Assembly: GCF_009649955.1 (NCBI RefSeq)
Contig: NZ_CP045875.1
Coordinates: forward strand, 1,841,501-1,905,500
Direction of reading: 5' to 3'
DNA: 64,000 nucleotides
Source: Heliorestis convoluta
GTDB taxonomy: Bacteria; Bacillota; Desulfitobacteriia; Heliobacteriales; Heliobacteriaceae
How positions within the stretch are numbered: the stretch's first letter is position 1; each line of letters begins with the position of its first letter. Below, piece after piece: positions 7,841-17,736 of this stretch. The notes under the pieces are model-generated. The model was not told where the DNA came from, ran no database searches, and saw nothing but the letters and a program-made list of their open reading frames with translations. The position numbers and the translations under genes are program-made.

Positions 7841-8625
7841 TCCCTATGCTTTCCTTGCGTCAAAGCCTAGCTTTGGTACAAAATGAGAATATGAAAATAT
7901 ATGCGCGCCCAACCACCTGGTTGATGATAGGGTTATTGCTGCTTCTGATTCCAGTTACAGCCTTACTCTTACCATTAGCCACAGGAATAACACAGGACTT
8001 CTGGTCTTTTCTATTTTCCTCAGCGCAGATTGGTGCCATGGTTACCTTGCCTGCTATTGTAATTGCAGGGAACCTTGTGGCCGGAGAGTTTGCCAATGGC
8101 ACGATTAAACTATTGTTGATTCGTCCAGTAAGTCGCGGCAAAATCTTAGGGGCTAAATATATAGCACTCTTGCTTTTTATCATTCTGGTCGTAGCTCTAC
8201 TGTTCATTGCATCTATGGTTACAGCCCTTATCTTTTTCGAAGTACCTCTCGTTACAAACCTAGTTGAAGCTACCATGATACAAGAAAATCTAAACAGACT
8301 TATCGATTTATACCTTTATAGCACTGTAGAAACGGTGATGATGGCTACCTTGGCTTTTATGCTGTCAACACTCTTTAGAAGCAATTCTCTAGCCATCGGC
8401 CTCTCTTACCTTTTACTTTTTACGGGCCCGGGATTGATGATGCTATTACAGAATTTTGAATGGTCTAAGTACCTTCTTTTTGCCAACACCAATCTACGCT
8501 TGATTGCAGAAGGAATAGCGCCTGTAGAAGGGATGACTGTATCCTTTGCCTTGACCATCTTGCTACTCTACTTTATTCTCTTTCAAGCGCTAGCTTGGTA
8601 CAGCTTCGTAAAAAGAGATGTTTAG
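7837..8625 (+). CDS. ABC-2 type permease
   Basis: This 262-residue membrane protein has six predicted membrane helices and the ANGTIKLLLIRPVSRGKILGAK loop after helix 2 that is typical of ABC-2 permeases in BcrB/NatB-like exporters. It starts at ATG 7837 overlapping the ATPase stop; a second ATG at 7846 is also possible. With the ATPase it should form a complete transporter of two permease and two ATPase subunits. Confidence 0.85.
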   Translation: MIPMLSLRQSLALVQNENMKIYARPTTWLMIGLLLLLIPVTALLLPLATGITQDFWSFLFSSAQIGAMVTLPAIVIAGNLVAGEFANGTIKLLLIRPVSRGKILGAKYIALLLFIILVVALLFIASMVTALIFFEVPLVTNLVEATMIQENLNRLIDLYLYSTVETVMMATLAFMLSTLFRSNSLAIGLSYLLLFTGPGLMMLLQNFEWSKYLLFANTNLRLIAEGIAPVEGMTVSFALTILLLYFILFQALAWYSFVKRDV

Positions 8626-8686
8626 GATCGTCACCTTTCGTGGAACGATTTTATCGAAGGCGGTTAGAAAAGGAGAGTATTCAAAT

Positions 8687-9382
8687 ATGAAAAAGATACT
8701 CATAGTCGATGATGAACAAGAAATCGTTGAATTGCTCAGTGATTACCTGAGCTTAGAGGGCTACTCAATTCTAACAGCCTATGATGGGCAATCGGCACTG
8801 CAAAAAGCGAAGCAAGCAAAACCAGACTTGGCTATTTTAGATATTATGATGCCAGAGCTTGACGGTTTTGAAGTCTGCCGTATTTTACGGAAGGATAGCA
8901 ATATCCCTATTCTAATCATTAGTGCTCGTCAAGAAGAAAGCGATAAAGTACTCGGTCTTGGCCTAGGCGCTGATGATTATCTTGTTAAACCTTTTAGCCC
9001 TCGTGAAGTCGTAGCACGAGTAAAAGCACTGTTGCGTCGAGCCACAGTGCTTTCAGGTGTTCCACAGAAACAGGATATATTACGCTTCTCTGGATTGGAA
9101 ATCTATGTGAAAGAGTATCGGGTTTTGAGACAGGGTACAGAAGTCTCTTTGCAAGCCAAAGAATTTGAACTGCTACGGTTACTAGCAGAGCACCCTAGAC
9201 AAGTTTTTACGAAAGATCAACTGCTAGATCGAATCTGGGGTGGCGATTACTTTGGCGACTCGAATGCTTTGTCAGTCTACATAAGAAGACTGCGTGAAAA
9301 AATAGAAGAAAATCCTGCGCAGCCTCGCTATATTAAAACAGTGTGGGGAGTAGGTTATAAGTTCGAAGGTGAGTCTTCATGA
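8687..9382 (+). CDS. OmpR-family response regulator
   Basis: Started at ATG 8687 behind AAAGGAG, the protein is 231 residues. The receiver domain has the acidic pair D8/D9, the phosphoacceptor D52 (ILDIMMPELDG) and the conserved Lys in LVKPF. The C-terminal winged helix shows LLRLLAEHPRQVFTK and RRLREKIEENP. The stop overlaps the kinase start by 4 bases. It probably controls the ABC transporter upstream, the common arrangement for antimicrobial peptide sensing systems, but no operator repeats were found. Confidence 0.92.
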   Translation: MKKILIVDDEQEIVELLSDYLSLEGYSILTAYDGQSALQKAKQAKPDLAILDIMMPELDGFEVCRILRKDSNIPILIISARQEESDKVLGLGLGADDYLVKPFSPREVVARVKALLRRATVLSGVPQKQDILRFSGLEIYVKEYRVLRQGTEVSLQAKEFELLRLLAEHPRQVFTKDQLLDRIWGGDYFGDSNALSVYIRRLREKIEENPAQPRYIKTVWGVGYKFEGESS

Positions 9383-10796
9383 AATCATGGCATCCGGGGA
9401 TTCGATTTAAGCTTTTCTTAATTTTTCTTTTGGCCGTCATGGTGCCTTTGCTAGCTTGATTGGCTCTTTCTTTATTTTAATGAGTCAGGAAAAGTTAGAA
9501 TCGCCCGATGATGTACGGTCCTATCTCTATGCAGAAAAGCTAGGCGGGCTCTTGGTAGAAGAATATAAGCAGAAAGATTCTTTAGAGGAAGCATCTCGTT
9601 CTGTACTAGAACGAACTGAAATACCTACGGAAGTCCGCTTAGAGGTACTTAATGAAGAGGGAATCGTTCTTTTTGATAATTTTGGTCTTCGCGAAGGTGA
9701 AAAAGTTGATGTTATGGAGATGGCCCAACTTTTTGTATTATCGAAAGAAAACGAACCTTTGGAAGAACGGATGAACTATCATATCGTTCCCTTGATAATA
9801 GAAGGAAAAGAGATAGGGCTATTCATCTTGTCCTATCCTGTGACTATAATTCTAGAGCCTCTCTATCGCAACATGGTAGTAACTTTTTTGATAGCTCTTT
9901 TTTCAGCCCTTGTCGTTTTTCTTCTCTTAGCCCTCTTCCTGTCACAATGGCTTTTAAGACCTTTGCAAGAAATGGTCACAGCGACAGAAAAAATTGCTGG
10001 TGGTGATTACGAAAGTCGACTTACCATTCAAAGTGGCGATGAACTAGGTCGCTTAGCAACTGCTTTTAACGAAATGACGGAAAAGCTTTATCAATCTAGA
10101 AAGAGGGAAAAGGAACTAGAGCAATTAAGGCGTGATCTTGTAGCAAACGTTTCCCACGATCTTCGTACACCACTTGCTTCTATCCGAGGGTACGTGGAAG
10201 GACTATTAGATGGCATGGCCGATGATGCCGAGAAAAGAAAGCGCTATTTACAGGTCATTTATGATAAAGCCTTAATCTTACAAAGGTTGATACATGATCT
10301 TTTTGAACTATCTCGATTAGAACGAGGCATTTTGGCAATGGAAAAAGTGAAAGTCCCGGCGTCAGAAATGCTACAAGAGCTGGCTGAAAAATATAGCCAT
10401 GATGCAGAACTTGTAGGCATAACTTTTCAAGTAGAAATTGAGCCTCACTTACCAACCCTATTCGTCGATCCGATTCGAGTTGAACAAGTTTTAACCAATT
10501 TACTGCAAAACGCCTTTCGTCACGCTAGCGCTGTTACTTTACGAGCTACCTTGGAAGAGCAAAAAATCAAAATTTCAGTGGAAGACAACGGTGAAGGTAT
10601 CGCAAGCTCTCAATTGCCTTATATATTTGACCGTTTTTATAGCGGAGAAAAATCAAGATCGAGACAAAGAAACGGTACAGGACTGGGCTTAGCGATTTCC
10701 AAAGAAATCGTTTCAGCCCACGACGGAACAATCTGGGCTGAAAGCGAAGTAGGAAAAGGTTCTACTTTCTCTTTCTTTCTACCGGTTTATCGCTGA
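9379..10796 (+). pseudogene. Sensor histidine kinase, frameshifted in its first membrane helix
   Basis: Translation from ATG 9379 (overlapping the regulator stop) gives MKSWHPGIRFKLFLIFLLAV and then a TGA at 9457-9459. The remaining 446 codons continue in another frame from about 9456. Adding one T at 9455-9457 would rejoin the reading as LLALIGSFFIL, restoring the first membrane segment. Downstream are an extracellular sensor region, a second membrane helix (about 139-165 of the long frame), a HAMP domain, the phosphoacceptor His in NVSHDLRTPLAS (H234), the N box NLLQNAFRH, and G boxes DNGEGI and GTGLGLAI. All catalytic motifs are intact, so this is either a recent mutation or a sequence error. 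The shortened frame would lack its first membrane anchor. Confidence 0.85.
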
Positions 10797-10803
10797 TATG
10801 TGA

Positions 10804-11124
10804 TTAACCCCGGACCAGCCACCCATAATCTTGCCGACAATCGATTATATAGTCAACGTACACCTTTTGATCTTTGATCTGATACAAAATCAGATACCAT
10901 TTTTCTACGAACATTTTGTGATATTTATTCGGCGGAATAAATTCTGCTTCCAGAAAGGGAAAACGTTCTGGCATTATATGTAGAGAACGGATAGCATTTA
11001 TTAAATCGTTTTTTACCTTGTGAGCGGCATCAGGGCTTTTAAGTGCCAAAAAACGAATATGGCCCGCCAACATCTGACGGGCACGGTCTGAAACAATCAC
11101 CTTATATTGAGGTTTCTTTTCCAT
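10804..11124 (-). CDS. RelE/ParE-type toxin
   Basis: About 106 residues from ATG 11124; the frame extends 15 codons further but the shorter start fits the family length. The pattern of a basic N-terminal strand, a SDRARQMLAGHIRFLA helix, a second helix and the ending FVEKWYLILYQIKDQ then VDYIIDCRQDYGWLV matches ParE/RelE-fold toxins. It overlaps the antitoxin gene by 23 bases and shares its promoter. Such toxins cleave mRNA at the ribosome or poison gyrase; which applies here cannot be told. It is convergent with the kinase gene, only 7 bases from its stop. Confidence 0.85.
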   Translation of the reverse strand: MEKKPQYKVIVSDRARQMLAGHIRFLALKSPDAAHKVKNDLINAIRSLHIMPERFPFLEAEFIPPNKYHKMFVEKWYLILYQIKDQKVYVDYIIDCRQDYGWLVRG

Positions 11125-11392
11125 GTTCCACCTCATCAATAATACCTTCAAGGTATTTGTCCAGTTCATCGGGTGTTACTCCTGTGCGTCCCGCCAAACG
11201 GTCTTCTTCAACAGACAGCAGTTCCTCCCTCAATTTCAACATTTTTTCACGGCGGGCAAAAGCCTCTATATCCATAACCACTAGATCACCCTCGCCGTTT
11301 TTTGTAAGGTAGACAGGTTCACCGGTGGACTTGCACAAGGCAGCAATTTCATTATAATTCTGCCGAATGCTCGCAGATGGTTTGATTTGCAT
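11102..11392 (-). CDS. Phd/YefM-family antitoxin
   Basis: This 96-residue protein starts at ATG 11392 with a GAGGAGCGG site. The N-terminal part carries the Phd/YefM pattern: SASIRQNYNEIAALCK, then PVYLTKNGEGDLVVMDIEAF. The C-terminal part is acidic and would wrap the toxin. Members bind their own promoter through the N-terminal domain, so autoregulation is expected. It is the first gene of the pair, as usual. The 284 bases upstream to 11676 hold no gene I can support. Confidence 0.88.
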   Translation of the reverse strand: MQIKPSASIRQNYNEIAALCKSTGEPVYLTKNGEGDLVVMDIEAFARREKMLKLREELLSVEEDRLAGRTGVTPDELDKYLEGIIDEVEHGKETSI

Positions 11393-11676
11393 TGTATCCG
11401 CTCCTCGTAGTAATATTCTACCTATATTTTAACTCTATCCCACCATGAGTTCAAGAGCGCACGAAAGAGTCCGATCTTTCCTTTAGATCATGAATCTCTC
11501 GAAAGGAAAGCCGCTTACTGGTTCTGTGTGTTAGACTGGCCTGTGGGAGTACTTACTGAAGTGGGTACCCTATTTCGAGATTCGCGATCTACTCTGATTC
11601 ATATATAAACAATATTGACAAGCAAGATGATAGAAAATATACTTCTGCTCAGCTACAAAAGATAGGGGAGTATACA

Positions 11677-12834
11677 ATGGCAGAAGTGAGCAAAAGGTTG
11701 CAGCATTTTGGCGAGTCTGTAATTCGAAGAATGACACGAGTCGCTCAAACTTATGGCGCCATCAACTTATCTCAAGGATTCCCTGATTTTGATCCACCCC
11801 AGCAGTTGTTAGAGTCTTTGCATAGAGTGTCTTATGAAGGGCCTCATCAGTATGCAATCACTTGGGGAGCACCGAATTTTCGAGAAGCGTTGGCTCGTAA
11901 ACAATCACGCTTTATGAATCTACCGATCGATCCAGAGAAAAATATTGTAGTAACCTGCGGCAGTACGGAGGCCATGATGGTTGCCATGATGACAATCTGC
12001 GATCCTGGAGACAAGGTCATCGTTTTTTCACCTTTTTATGAAAACTATGTAGCTGATACAATCTTAACGGGAGCTGAACCAATTTACGTCCCTTTACGTC
12101 CACCTACCTATAACTTTGATGAGGCCGAACTTCGTCGCGCCTTTGAACAAAAACCGAAAGCCTTGATACTTTGCAATCCTGCCAATCCAAGTGGAAAAGT
12201 CTTTAGCCTTGAAGAACTGCAATTGATCGCGAAATTTGCGGAAGAATTTGATACTTTTGTGATTACCGATGAAGTGTATGAGCATATTGTCTATGGGCCC
12301 TATGTGCACACATATTTTGCTTCCCTTCCTGGGATGTTTCAGCGAACCCTTTCTTGTAGTTCCCTTTCCAAAACATATTCGATCACGGGCTGGCGTCTTG
12401 GCTATGTGATTGCGCCACCTCACTTGATTGATGGTGCACGCAAAATCCATGATTTTCTAACCGTTGGCGCTGCTGCACCTTTGCAGGAAGCAGCTGTGAC
12501 AGCACTTAATTTTCCTGACGACTATTACCAAGATCTAACGCTGCAATATCAAGAAAAGCGCGATACTTTTCTTCAATATTTAAACGCTTTAGGGTTGAAC
12601 TACACGAACCCTCAAGGTGCCTATTACGTCATGGTAGATATAACGCCTTTTGGCTATCAAGACGACAATAGATTTTGCGAGTGGATGGCCCAGGAAATCG
12701 GTGTTGCCGCTGTGCCAGGGTCAAGCTTCTTTCGCGAGCCCATTCATCAATGGATTCGATTGAATTTTGCCAAACGCAAGGAAACATTAGATGCGGCGGG
12801 ACGACGGTTGCTTCGGTTAAAGGAGTTTGGTTGA
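11677..12834 (+). CDS. Class I/II PLP-dependent aminotransferase
   Basis: A full-length 385-residue fold-type I aminotransferase starting at ATG 11677 with a TAGGGGAG site. Visible motifs are INLSQGFPDFDPP (29-41), CGSTEAM (94-100), CNPANPSGK (166-174), DEVY (198-201), the PLP lysine K232 in SLSKTYSITGWRLG, and the substrate-carboxylate Arg in WIRLNFAK near the end. It resembles the kynurenine/methionine/aspartate aminotransferase group. The exact amino acid specificity cannot be set. It stands alone and ends in a terminator. Confidence 0.9.
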   Translation: MAEVSKRLQHFGESVIRRMTRVAQTYGAINLSQGFPDFDPPQQLLESLHRVSYEGPHQYAITWGAPNFREALARKQSRFMNLPIDPEKNIVVTCGSTEAMMVAMMTICDPGDKVIVFSPFYENYVADTILTGAEPIYVPLRPPTYNFDEAELRRAFEQKPKALILCNPANPSGKVFSLEELQLIAKFAEEFDTFVITDEVYEHIVYGPYVHTYFASLPGMFQRTLSCSSLSKTYSITGWRLGYVIAPPHLIDGARKIHDFLTVGAAAPLQEAAVTALNFPDDYYQDLTLQYQEKRDTFLQYLNALGLNYTNPQGAYYVMVDITPFGYQDDNRFCEWMAQEIGVAAVPGSSFFREPIHQWIRLNFAKRKETLDAAGRRLLRLKEFG

Positions 12835-12892
12835 AAACTCAAGAAATTGAGAAGGTAGCACAACGCAGCAATCTTCTTAAAGAAATGCTATG

Positions 12893-12939
12893 AAATCCAT
12901 CTTTCGGTAAAAAGTATTTTTACCAAAAGATGGATTTTT
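12893..12939 (+). terminator. Terminator after the aminotransferase gene
   Basis: AATCCATCTTT and GGTAAAAA pair with TTTTTACC and AAAGATGGATT, with one mismatch, followed by TTTTC. Confidence 0.85.
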
Positions 12940-13072
12940 CTCGTCCAAAAATAGAAACCTCAAAAACGTATAGAACAATCAAACCACTAATAGGCTATAA
13001 AGGAAAATGACACCATAGCCCAATAAGGAGCCCTTACGAACAAACGAACGATAAAACAAGGTAGGATGGTGT

Positions 13073-16000
13073 TTGCAAATGCAAAATATGGCCAATACAG
13101 TGCCATCTACAGAAGCAAAGGATAAACTGCTGCAAGTATTCCGCTTTGCTCACGCACTCAACCAACTACGAAACCCAGTGCAAAAAAACATTGACGACTA
13201 TTCTTGGACTTTTTGGCTTCATCAATTACCAGAACATGATAGTGTCCGAAGAGGCACAGTCAATCAAAATGAAGAAACAGATGAATTTATTTTTAAGATA
13301 AAAAGGGCTGAAAAAACCCTACCACCGAAAGTACCCAAAGAATTAGAGCCTTGGATTTCACGCACTTATATGGATCCTTTTCAAGAGCTTCAGTTGAACA
13401 AAAGCATTACGATTAAAAACGAACTAGATGAAACCATCACCGTATCATTCGAAGAAGAACGAGAAAGAATTATGAAATTTAAAGCTTGGAAAACAAAATA
13501 CGATGAATGGCAATTAAAAGAAAAACCAGCCCGCCGATCGATAGAGATTTTTGAAAGACTATATAATCTATACGCTAGATTAGAACGAGAAAATGAACAG
13601 TTAGAATTGATTCTAGGCGACGGAATACTCTACTGGTTAAAGACAGAGGGCAACACAATCAAGCATCCCATGCTGCTTCAACGTGTTCAAGTCCACTTTG
13701 ACCCTCCCATACCTGAGTTTACACTTACCTATACAGATCATCCGAAAGAACTATATACTGCTGCCTTGCGAATCTTAGATGAAGTAAGCCCGAAAGTAAT
13801 CAATCAACTACAGGAAGAAATAAATAACAACAACTACCATCCCCTTGAGGAAAAAGAAACAACAGAATTCTTAAAAAGTATGGTCAACCAACTGGCTTCC
13901 AATGGAGAATTTACAGGTCAAGAAGTACCCAGTGGAAAAAGAGATAGACCGCAAATAGGCAGAGACCCTGTAATATTTCTTCGCAAGAGAAACATGGGCA
14001 TGACTGCAACCATAGAACAGATCATTGAAGATTTGACAGAAAGAGAAGATAATCTTCCAAGCTTTCTAAAAAACATTGTTGGCTTAGAGGAAAGGATAAC
14101 AACAGCCAATGAAGCAACAGCAAGAATTACTTTGGATCCCAATGGAGAAGACGAACAAATCCTTTTATGTAAAGAAGCGAATGCCGAACAACTTCAAATT
14201 GCCAGGCAACTGGAGAGTTCAGGCGCTGTGATGGTACAAGGACCACCGGGAACAGGGAAAACCCATACGATAGCAAATCTATTAGGGCATCTATTAGCAC
14301 AAGGTAAGAATGTACTCGTTACCAGCCATACATCGAAAGCCTTAAAAGTATTGAGGGAGAAAGTTGTAGAACCACTGCAACCCCTCTGCGTCAGTGTCCT
14401 TGCTGATGACAATCGTCAACAATTGGGCAGCGCCATTGATGCAATAACAGAAAAACTATCGAACTCCATTCCAGAACAGCTCGATGAAGAAGCGGAAAAG
14501 CTTTTAGCAGAACGGAAAAAAGTTCTTGCAAAACTACGAGATAAGAGAGAGCAACTAAAGTCTGCTTGCTACGATGAATATCGCTCCATCGTAGTCGCCG
14601 GAGAAACCTATGAACCATCGAAAGCAGCACGCATACTGCACGAAGGCATAGGGAAGCATGATTGGATTCCATCACCTGTTACACTTGGAGCGCCTCTACC
14701 TCTAGCAGAAAAGGAACTGAAGGAACTATATCAGTTAAATCATTCGATCTCTACAGATGATAAAAAAGATCTGATACTTCCTCTACCAAATCCAAGTACC
14801 CTTTTAACAGAGCTAGAATTTCAAGAACTAGTTCAGAAGCGGAAAGAGCTCTTGGAGCAGAATCTAAAGCATCGTAAAGACTTATGGGATCATAGCAAGG
14901 AAAGAAAATACGAAGAACTGCAAGAACTCATGAATCAGTTACAACAAGTCCTTTCCTTCATCAATCAAAGAGAATCGTGGAAACTCAACATTATTGAAGC
15001 CGGAAAAAAAGGGCCTCTCTATTGTCAACCCTGGATTAACCTGCTCGATCAGATCAAAAATACTTACGAAGAAGCAGCAAAAGCGCAAGAAAAAATCTTC
15101 GAATACGGTCCCTTGATCCCTCCAAAGCTGCTTCATGAAGAGACGGAAGTAGTTTTACAAGGCTTACTTGAAGCAATCAAGCAAAAGGGAAAAATAACTA
15201 GGTTTGATTTATTATTCAAAGGTGAGTGGAAAAAAATCCTTGCAACAGTAAAAGTTAACGGCAAAGAACCATCCCAACCTCAACATTTTGAAGCTCTGCT
15301 TGCTTATCTAAAAGTCATGACAGCAAGGAAAAAACTTATCGATCGCTGGGAAAGACAAGCCGTAACAATTGGTGCGCCCACTGTACAGGAGCAGCAAGAA
15401 CCTGAACAAATCTTATATCAATTTTACCAACCTATTCAGAATTGCCTAGATTGGTATCAAGACAAATGGCTCAAGATGGAGCATACCCTTCAAAGACAAG
15501 GTTTCAATTGGGATGTACTCATCAATGAAAGCGATCTGAGCTTTTCCGAATATCAGGACCTATTAAAGATTCAAAATGCTGTAGAAAAGAAACTCCCAGC
15601 CATTATGCAAGCAGAGCAACATAGAATTCAACTTAAAGAAATAACAAATCAAATCAATGAACAGAGTAAGAAACTTGAAAAAGAAGGGTACTCACACCAG
15701 GGGATTGGAAAAGAGCTTTACAGCGCTCTAATAAACTCAAACACTGCCGAATACCAAAAAGCCTATCAACGGCTGATCGAATTAAAAACTATACTCAAAG
15801 ATTACAATAGAAAAAATGTTCTCTTACAACAACTTAACAACAGTGCTCCAGCTTGGGCTTCTGCATTGATGACGAAAAAAGAGCCCCATAATCAAGCAAG
15901 CACTCCTGGTCCTGCAAAAGAAGCATGGATCTGGCGACAGCTTCGAGATGAGTTAGATAGAAGGCACAATATATCGGTAGAAGAATTACAACAAGAAATA

Positions 16001-17593
16001 GAAGGCTTGCGAAAGACATTGATAGAGATGACAGCATCATTGGTAGAGAAAAAAGCCTGGTCAGCGCAAGTACGCAGAACAACCTTAAAACAAAGGCAGG
16101 CTTTACAAGGCTGGAAACAAATTATGAGAAGAGTTGGCAAAGGTACAGGCATTCGAGCGCCTCAGCTACTAGCAGAAGCCAGACAACTCATGCCTATTTG
16201 CCAAACAGCAGTGCCAGTTTGGATCATGCCTCTTAATAGAATGACTGAAGCCTTCAGTCCAAAAGAAAATCGTTTTGATGTGGTAATCATTGATGAAGCA
16301 AGCCAGTCCGATATCATGGCTCTCGTAGCTTTATACCTAGGAAAACAGATCGTCATCGTAGGAGATGATCAACAAGTCAGCCCTATGGCTGTAGGGGAAA
16401 GACAAGGAGAAGTACAGAAGCTCATAGACACTTACTTAGCAGCACACAACATTCCTAACGCCAAGCTTTATGACGGGATGTTTTCCATATATGATCTAGC
16501 CAAGACAACGTACCAACCTGTTTGTCTTAGAGAACATTTCCGCTGTGTTGCACCGATTATTCAATATAGCAATGACCTATCTTATGAAGGAAAAATTAAA
16601 GCCCTTCGAGATGATAGTACGACAAGAATCAAACCACCTACAGTAGCCTATCGAGTAGAAAAGGCTGAAATCAACAGGAGAGTCAACGTAGAAGAAGCTA
16701 AAGCAGTTGCATCCCTATTGATTGCTTGCACAGAACAGCAAGAGTATGCAAAAGCCTCTTTTGGCGTCATCTCTCTTTCAGGAGATCAACAAGCAGGATA
16801 CATTGATTCCTTGCTTCAAAAACACCTTTCTACTCAAGATTATATAGAACGAAAAATCCAATGTGGCAATCCTGCACATTTTCAAGGTGATGAAAGAGAC
16901 GTTATCTTCCTATCCCTTGTCGATGGTCCTGACGAAAAAGGAGGTCCCTTACGAAGAAAGACAGAGGGAAACCAAGATCTATTCAAGAAACGATACAACG
17001 TGGCGGCGAGTAGAGCTCGTGACCAATTGTGGGTCGTCCATTCACTCGATCCATCTAATGATCTTAAAGAAGGCGATCTACGACTAGGACTCATTCGCCA
17101 TGCCGAAGATCCTTTTTCTAAGATCAATGAATTAAAGCAAAAGAGCAAAAAAGCAGAATCGGAATTTGAGAGAGAAGTACTAAAGCGATTAATCCATAAA
17201 GGCTATAAAGTCACACCGCAATGGCACGTAGGCGCTTACCGCATTGATATGGTAGTAGAAGGGAATGGCAACAGATTGGCCATAGAATGTGATGGTGACA
17301 AATATCACACCCTAGACAATCTAGAAGATGACATGAACAGACAGGCAATACTAGAACGATTGGGTTGGCGCTTTGCTCGCATTCGAGGAAGTCAATTCTA
17401 CAGCGACCCCGATCATAGGATGGAAAGACTCTATAAAAAACTAAGCAACCTAGAAATATATCCATCCTTCGAGAAAGGACAACTAGAAATAGACTTTACT
17501 CATGATGCAGCAAAGGAAAAAGTAATCATTCGAGCCGCAGAGATTCGACGGGAATGGGAGAGCCAGGAAGAAAAGCAGGGATGGGTTTCGTAA
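13073..17593 (+). CDS. SF1 (UPF1-like) helicase with C-terminal Vsr/MTES_1575-like nuclease
   Basis: A 1,506-residue protein starting at TTG 13073 or ATG 13079 behind GTAGGATGG. Walker A is GPPGTGKTH at about residue 390. A long charged coiled-coil insertion (about 450-1000) follows, then the DEAS box in VVIIDEASQSD near 1070, VGDDQQVSP, the REHFRC motif, QGDERDVIFLS and NVAASRARDQLWVVHS, all of the UPF1/DNA2 type. The last 150 residues hold a PD-(D/E)XK-like nuclease: YRIDMVV then LAIECDGDKYH, and RLGWRFARIRGSQFY, as in very-short-patch-repair-type endonucleases. Proteins of this layout recur in phage defence islands. No partner gene is adjacent, so it may act alone. The biological role is inferred, the domain reading is firm. 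Confidence 0.8.
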   Translation: MQMQNMANTVPSTEAKDKLLQVFRFAHALNQLRNPVQKNIDDYSWTFWLHQLPEHDSVRRGTVNQNEETDEFIFKIKRAEKTLPPKVPKELEPWISRTYMDPFQELQLNKSITIKNELDETITVSFEEERERIMKFKAWKTKYDEWQLKEKPARRSIEIFERLYNLYARLERENEQLELILGDGILYWLKTEGNTIKHPMLLQRVQVHFDPPIPEFTLTYTDHPKELYTAALRILDEVSPKVINQLQEEINNNNYHPLEEKETTEFLKSMVNQLASNGEFTGQEVPSGKRDRPQIGRDPVIFLRKRNMGMTATIEQIIEDLTEREDNLPSFLKNIVGLEERITTANEATARITLDPNGEDEQILLCKEANAEQLQIARQLESSGAVMVQGPPGTGKTHTIANLLGHLLAQGKNVLVTSHTSKALKVLREKVVEPLQPLCVSVLADDNRQQLGSAIDAITEKLSNSIPEQLDEEAEKLLAERKKVLAKLRDKREQLKSACYDEYRSIVVAGETYEPSKAARILHEGIGKHDWIPSPVTLGAPLPLAEKELKELYQLNHSISTDDKKDLILPLPNPSTLLTELEFQELVQKRKELLEQNLKHRKDLWDHSKERKYEELQELMNQLQQVLSFINQRESWKLNIIEAGKKGPLYCQPWINLLDQIKNTYEEAAKAQEKIFEYGPLIPPKLLHEETEVVLQGLLEAIKQKGKITRFDLLFKGEWKKILATVKVNGKEPSQPQHFEALLAYLKVMTARKKLIDRWERQAVTIGAPTVQEQQEPEQILYQFYQPIQNCLDWYQDKWLKMEHTLQRQGFNWDVLINESDLSFSEYQDLLKIQNAVEKKLPAIMQAEQHRIQLKEITNQINEQSKKLEKEGYSHQGIGKELYSALINSNTAEYQKAYQRLIELKTILKDYNRKNVLLQQLNNSAPAWASALMTKKEPHNQASTPGPAKEAWIWRQLRDELDRRHNISVEELQQEIEGLRKTLIEMTASLVEKKAWSAQVRRTTLKQRQALQGWKQIMRRVGKGTGIRAPQLLAEARQLMPICQTAVPVWIMPLNRMTEAFSPKENRFDVVIIDEASQSDIMALVALYLGKQIVIVGDDQQVSPMAVGERQGEVQKLIDTYLAAHNIPNAKLYDGMFSIYDLAKTTYQPVCLREHFRCVAPIIQYSNDLSYEGKIKALRDDSTTRIKPPTVAYRVEKAEINRRVNVEEAKAVASLLIACTEQQEYAKASFGVISLSGDQQAGYIDSLLQKHLSTQDYIERKIQCGNPAHFQGDERDVIFLSLVDGPDEKGGPLRRKTEGNQDLFKKRYNVAASRARDQLWVVHSLDPSNDLKEGDLRLGLIRHAEDPFSKINELKQKSKKAESEFEREVLKRLIHKGYKVTPQWHVGAYRIDMVVEGNGNRLAIECDGDKYHTLDNLEDDMNRQAILERLGWRFARIRGSQFYSDPDHRMERLYKKLSNLEIYPSFEKGQLEIDFTHDAAKEKVIIRAAEIRREWESQEEKQGWVS

Positions 17594-17692
17594 GGGTGCG
17601 AGAGGGACGCTTGTGTGTCACGGCGGTGGACCAAGGAAGTTTTGTGCGCTACTATAACAGGAAAATTCTATAGAATTGAATAGAAATGCAGA

Positions 17693-17734
17693 AAAGCCGT
17701 CTCATGCTAGAAAAACTAGACAGGAGACGGCTTC
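17693..17734. terminator. Bidirectional hairpin between convergent genes
   Basis: AAGCCGTCTC pairs with GAGACGGCTT, with an inner CTAG/CTAG pairing. It lies between the helicase gene and the convergent TspO gene. Confidence 0.75.
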
Positions 17735-17736
17735 TT

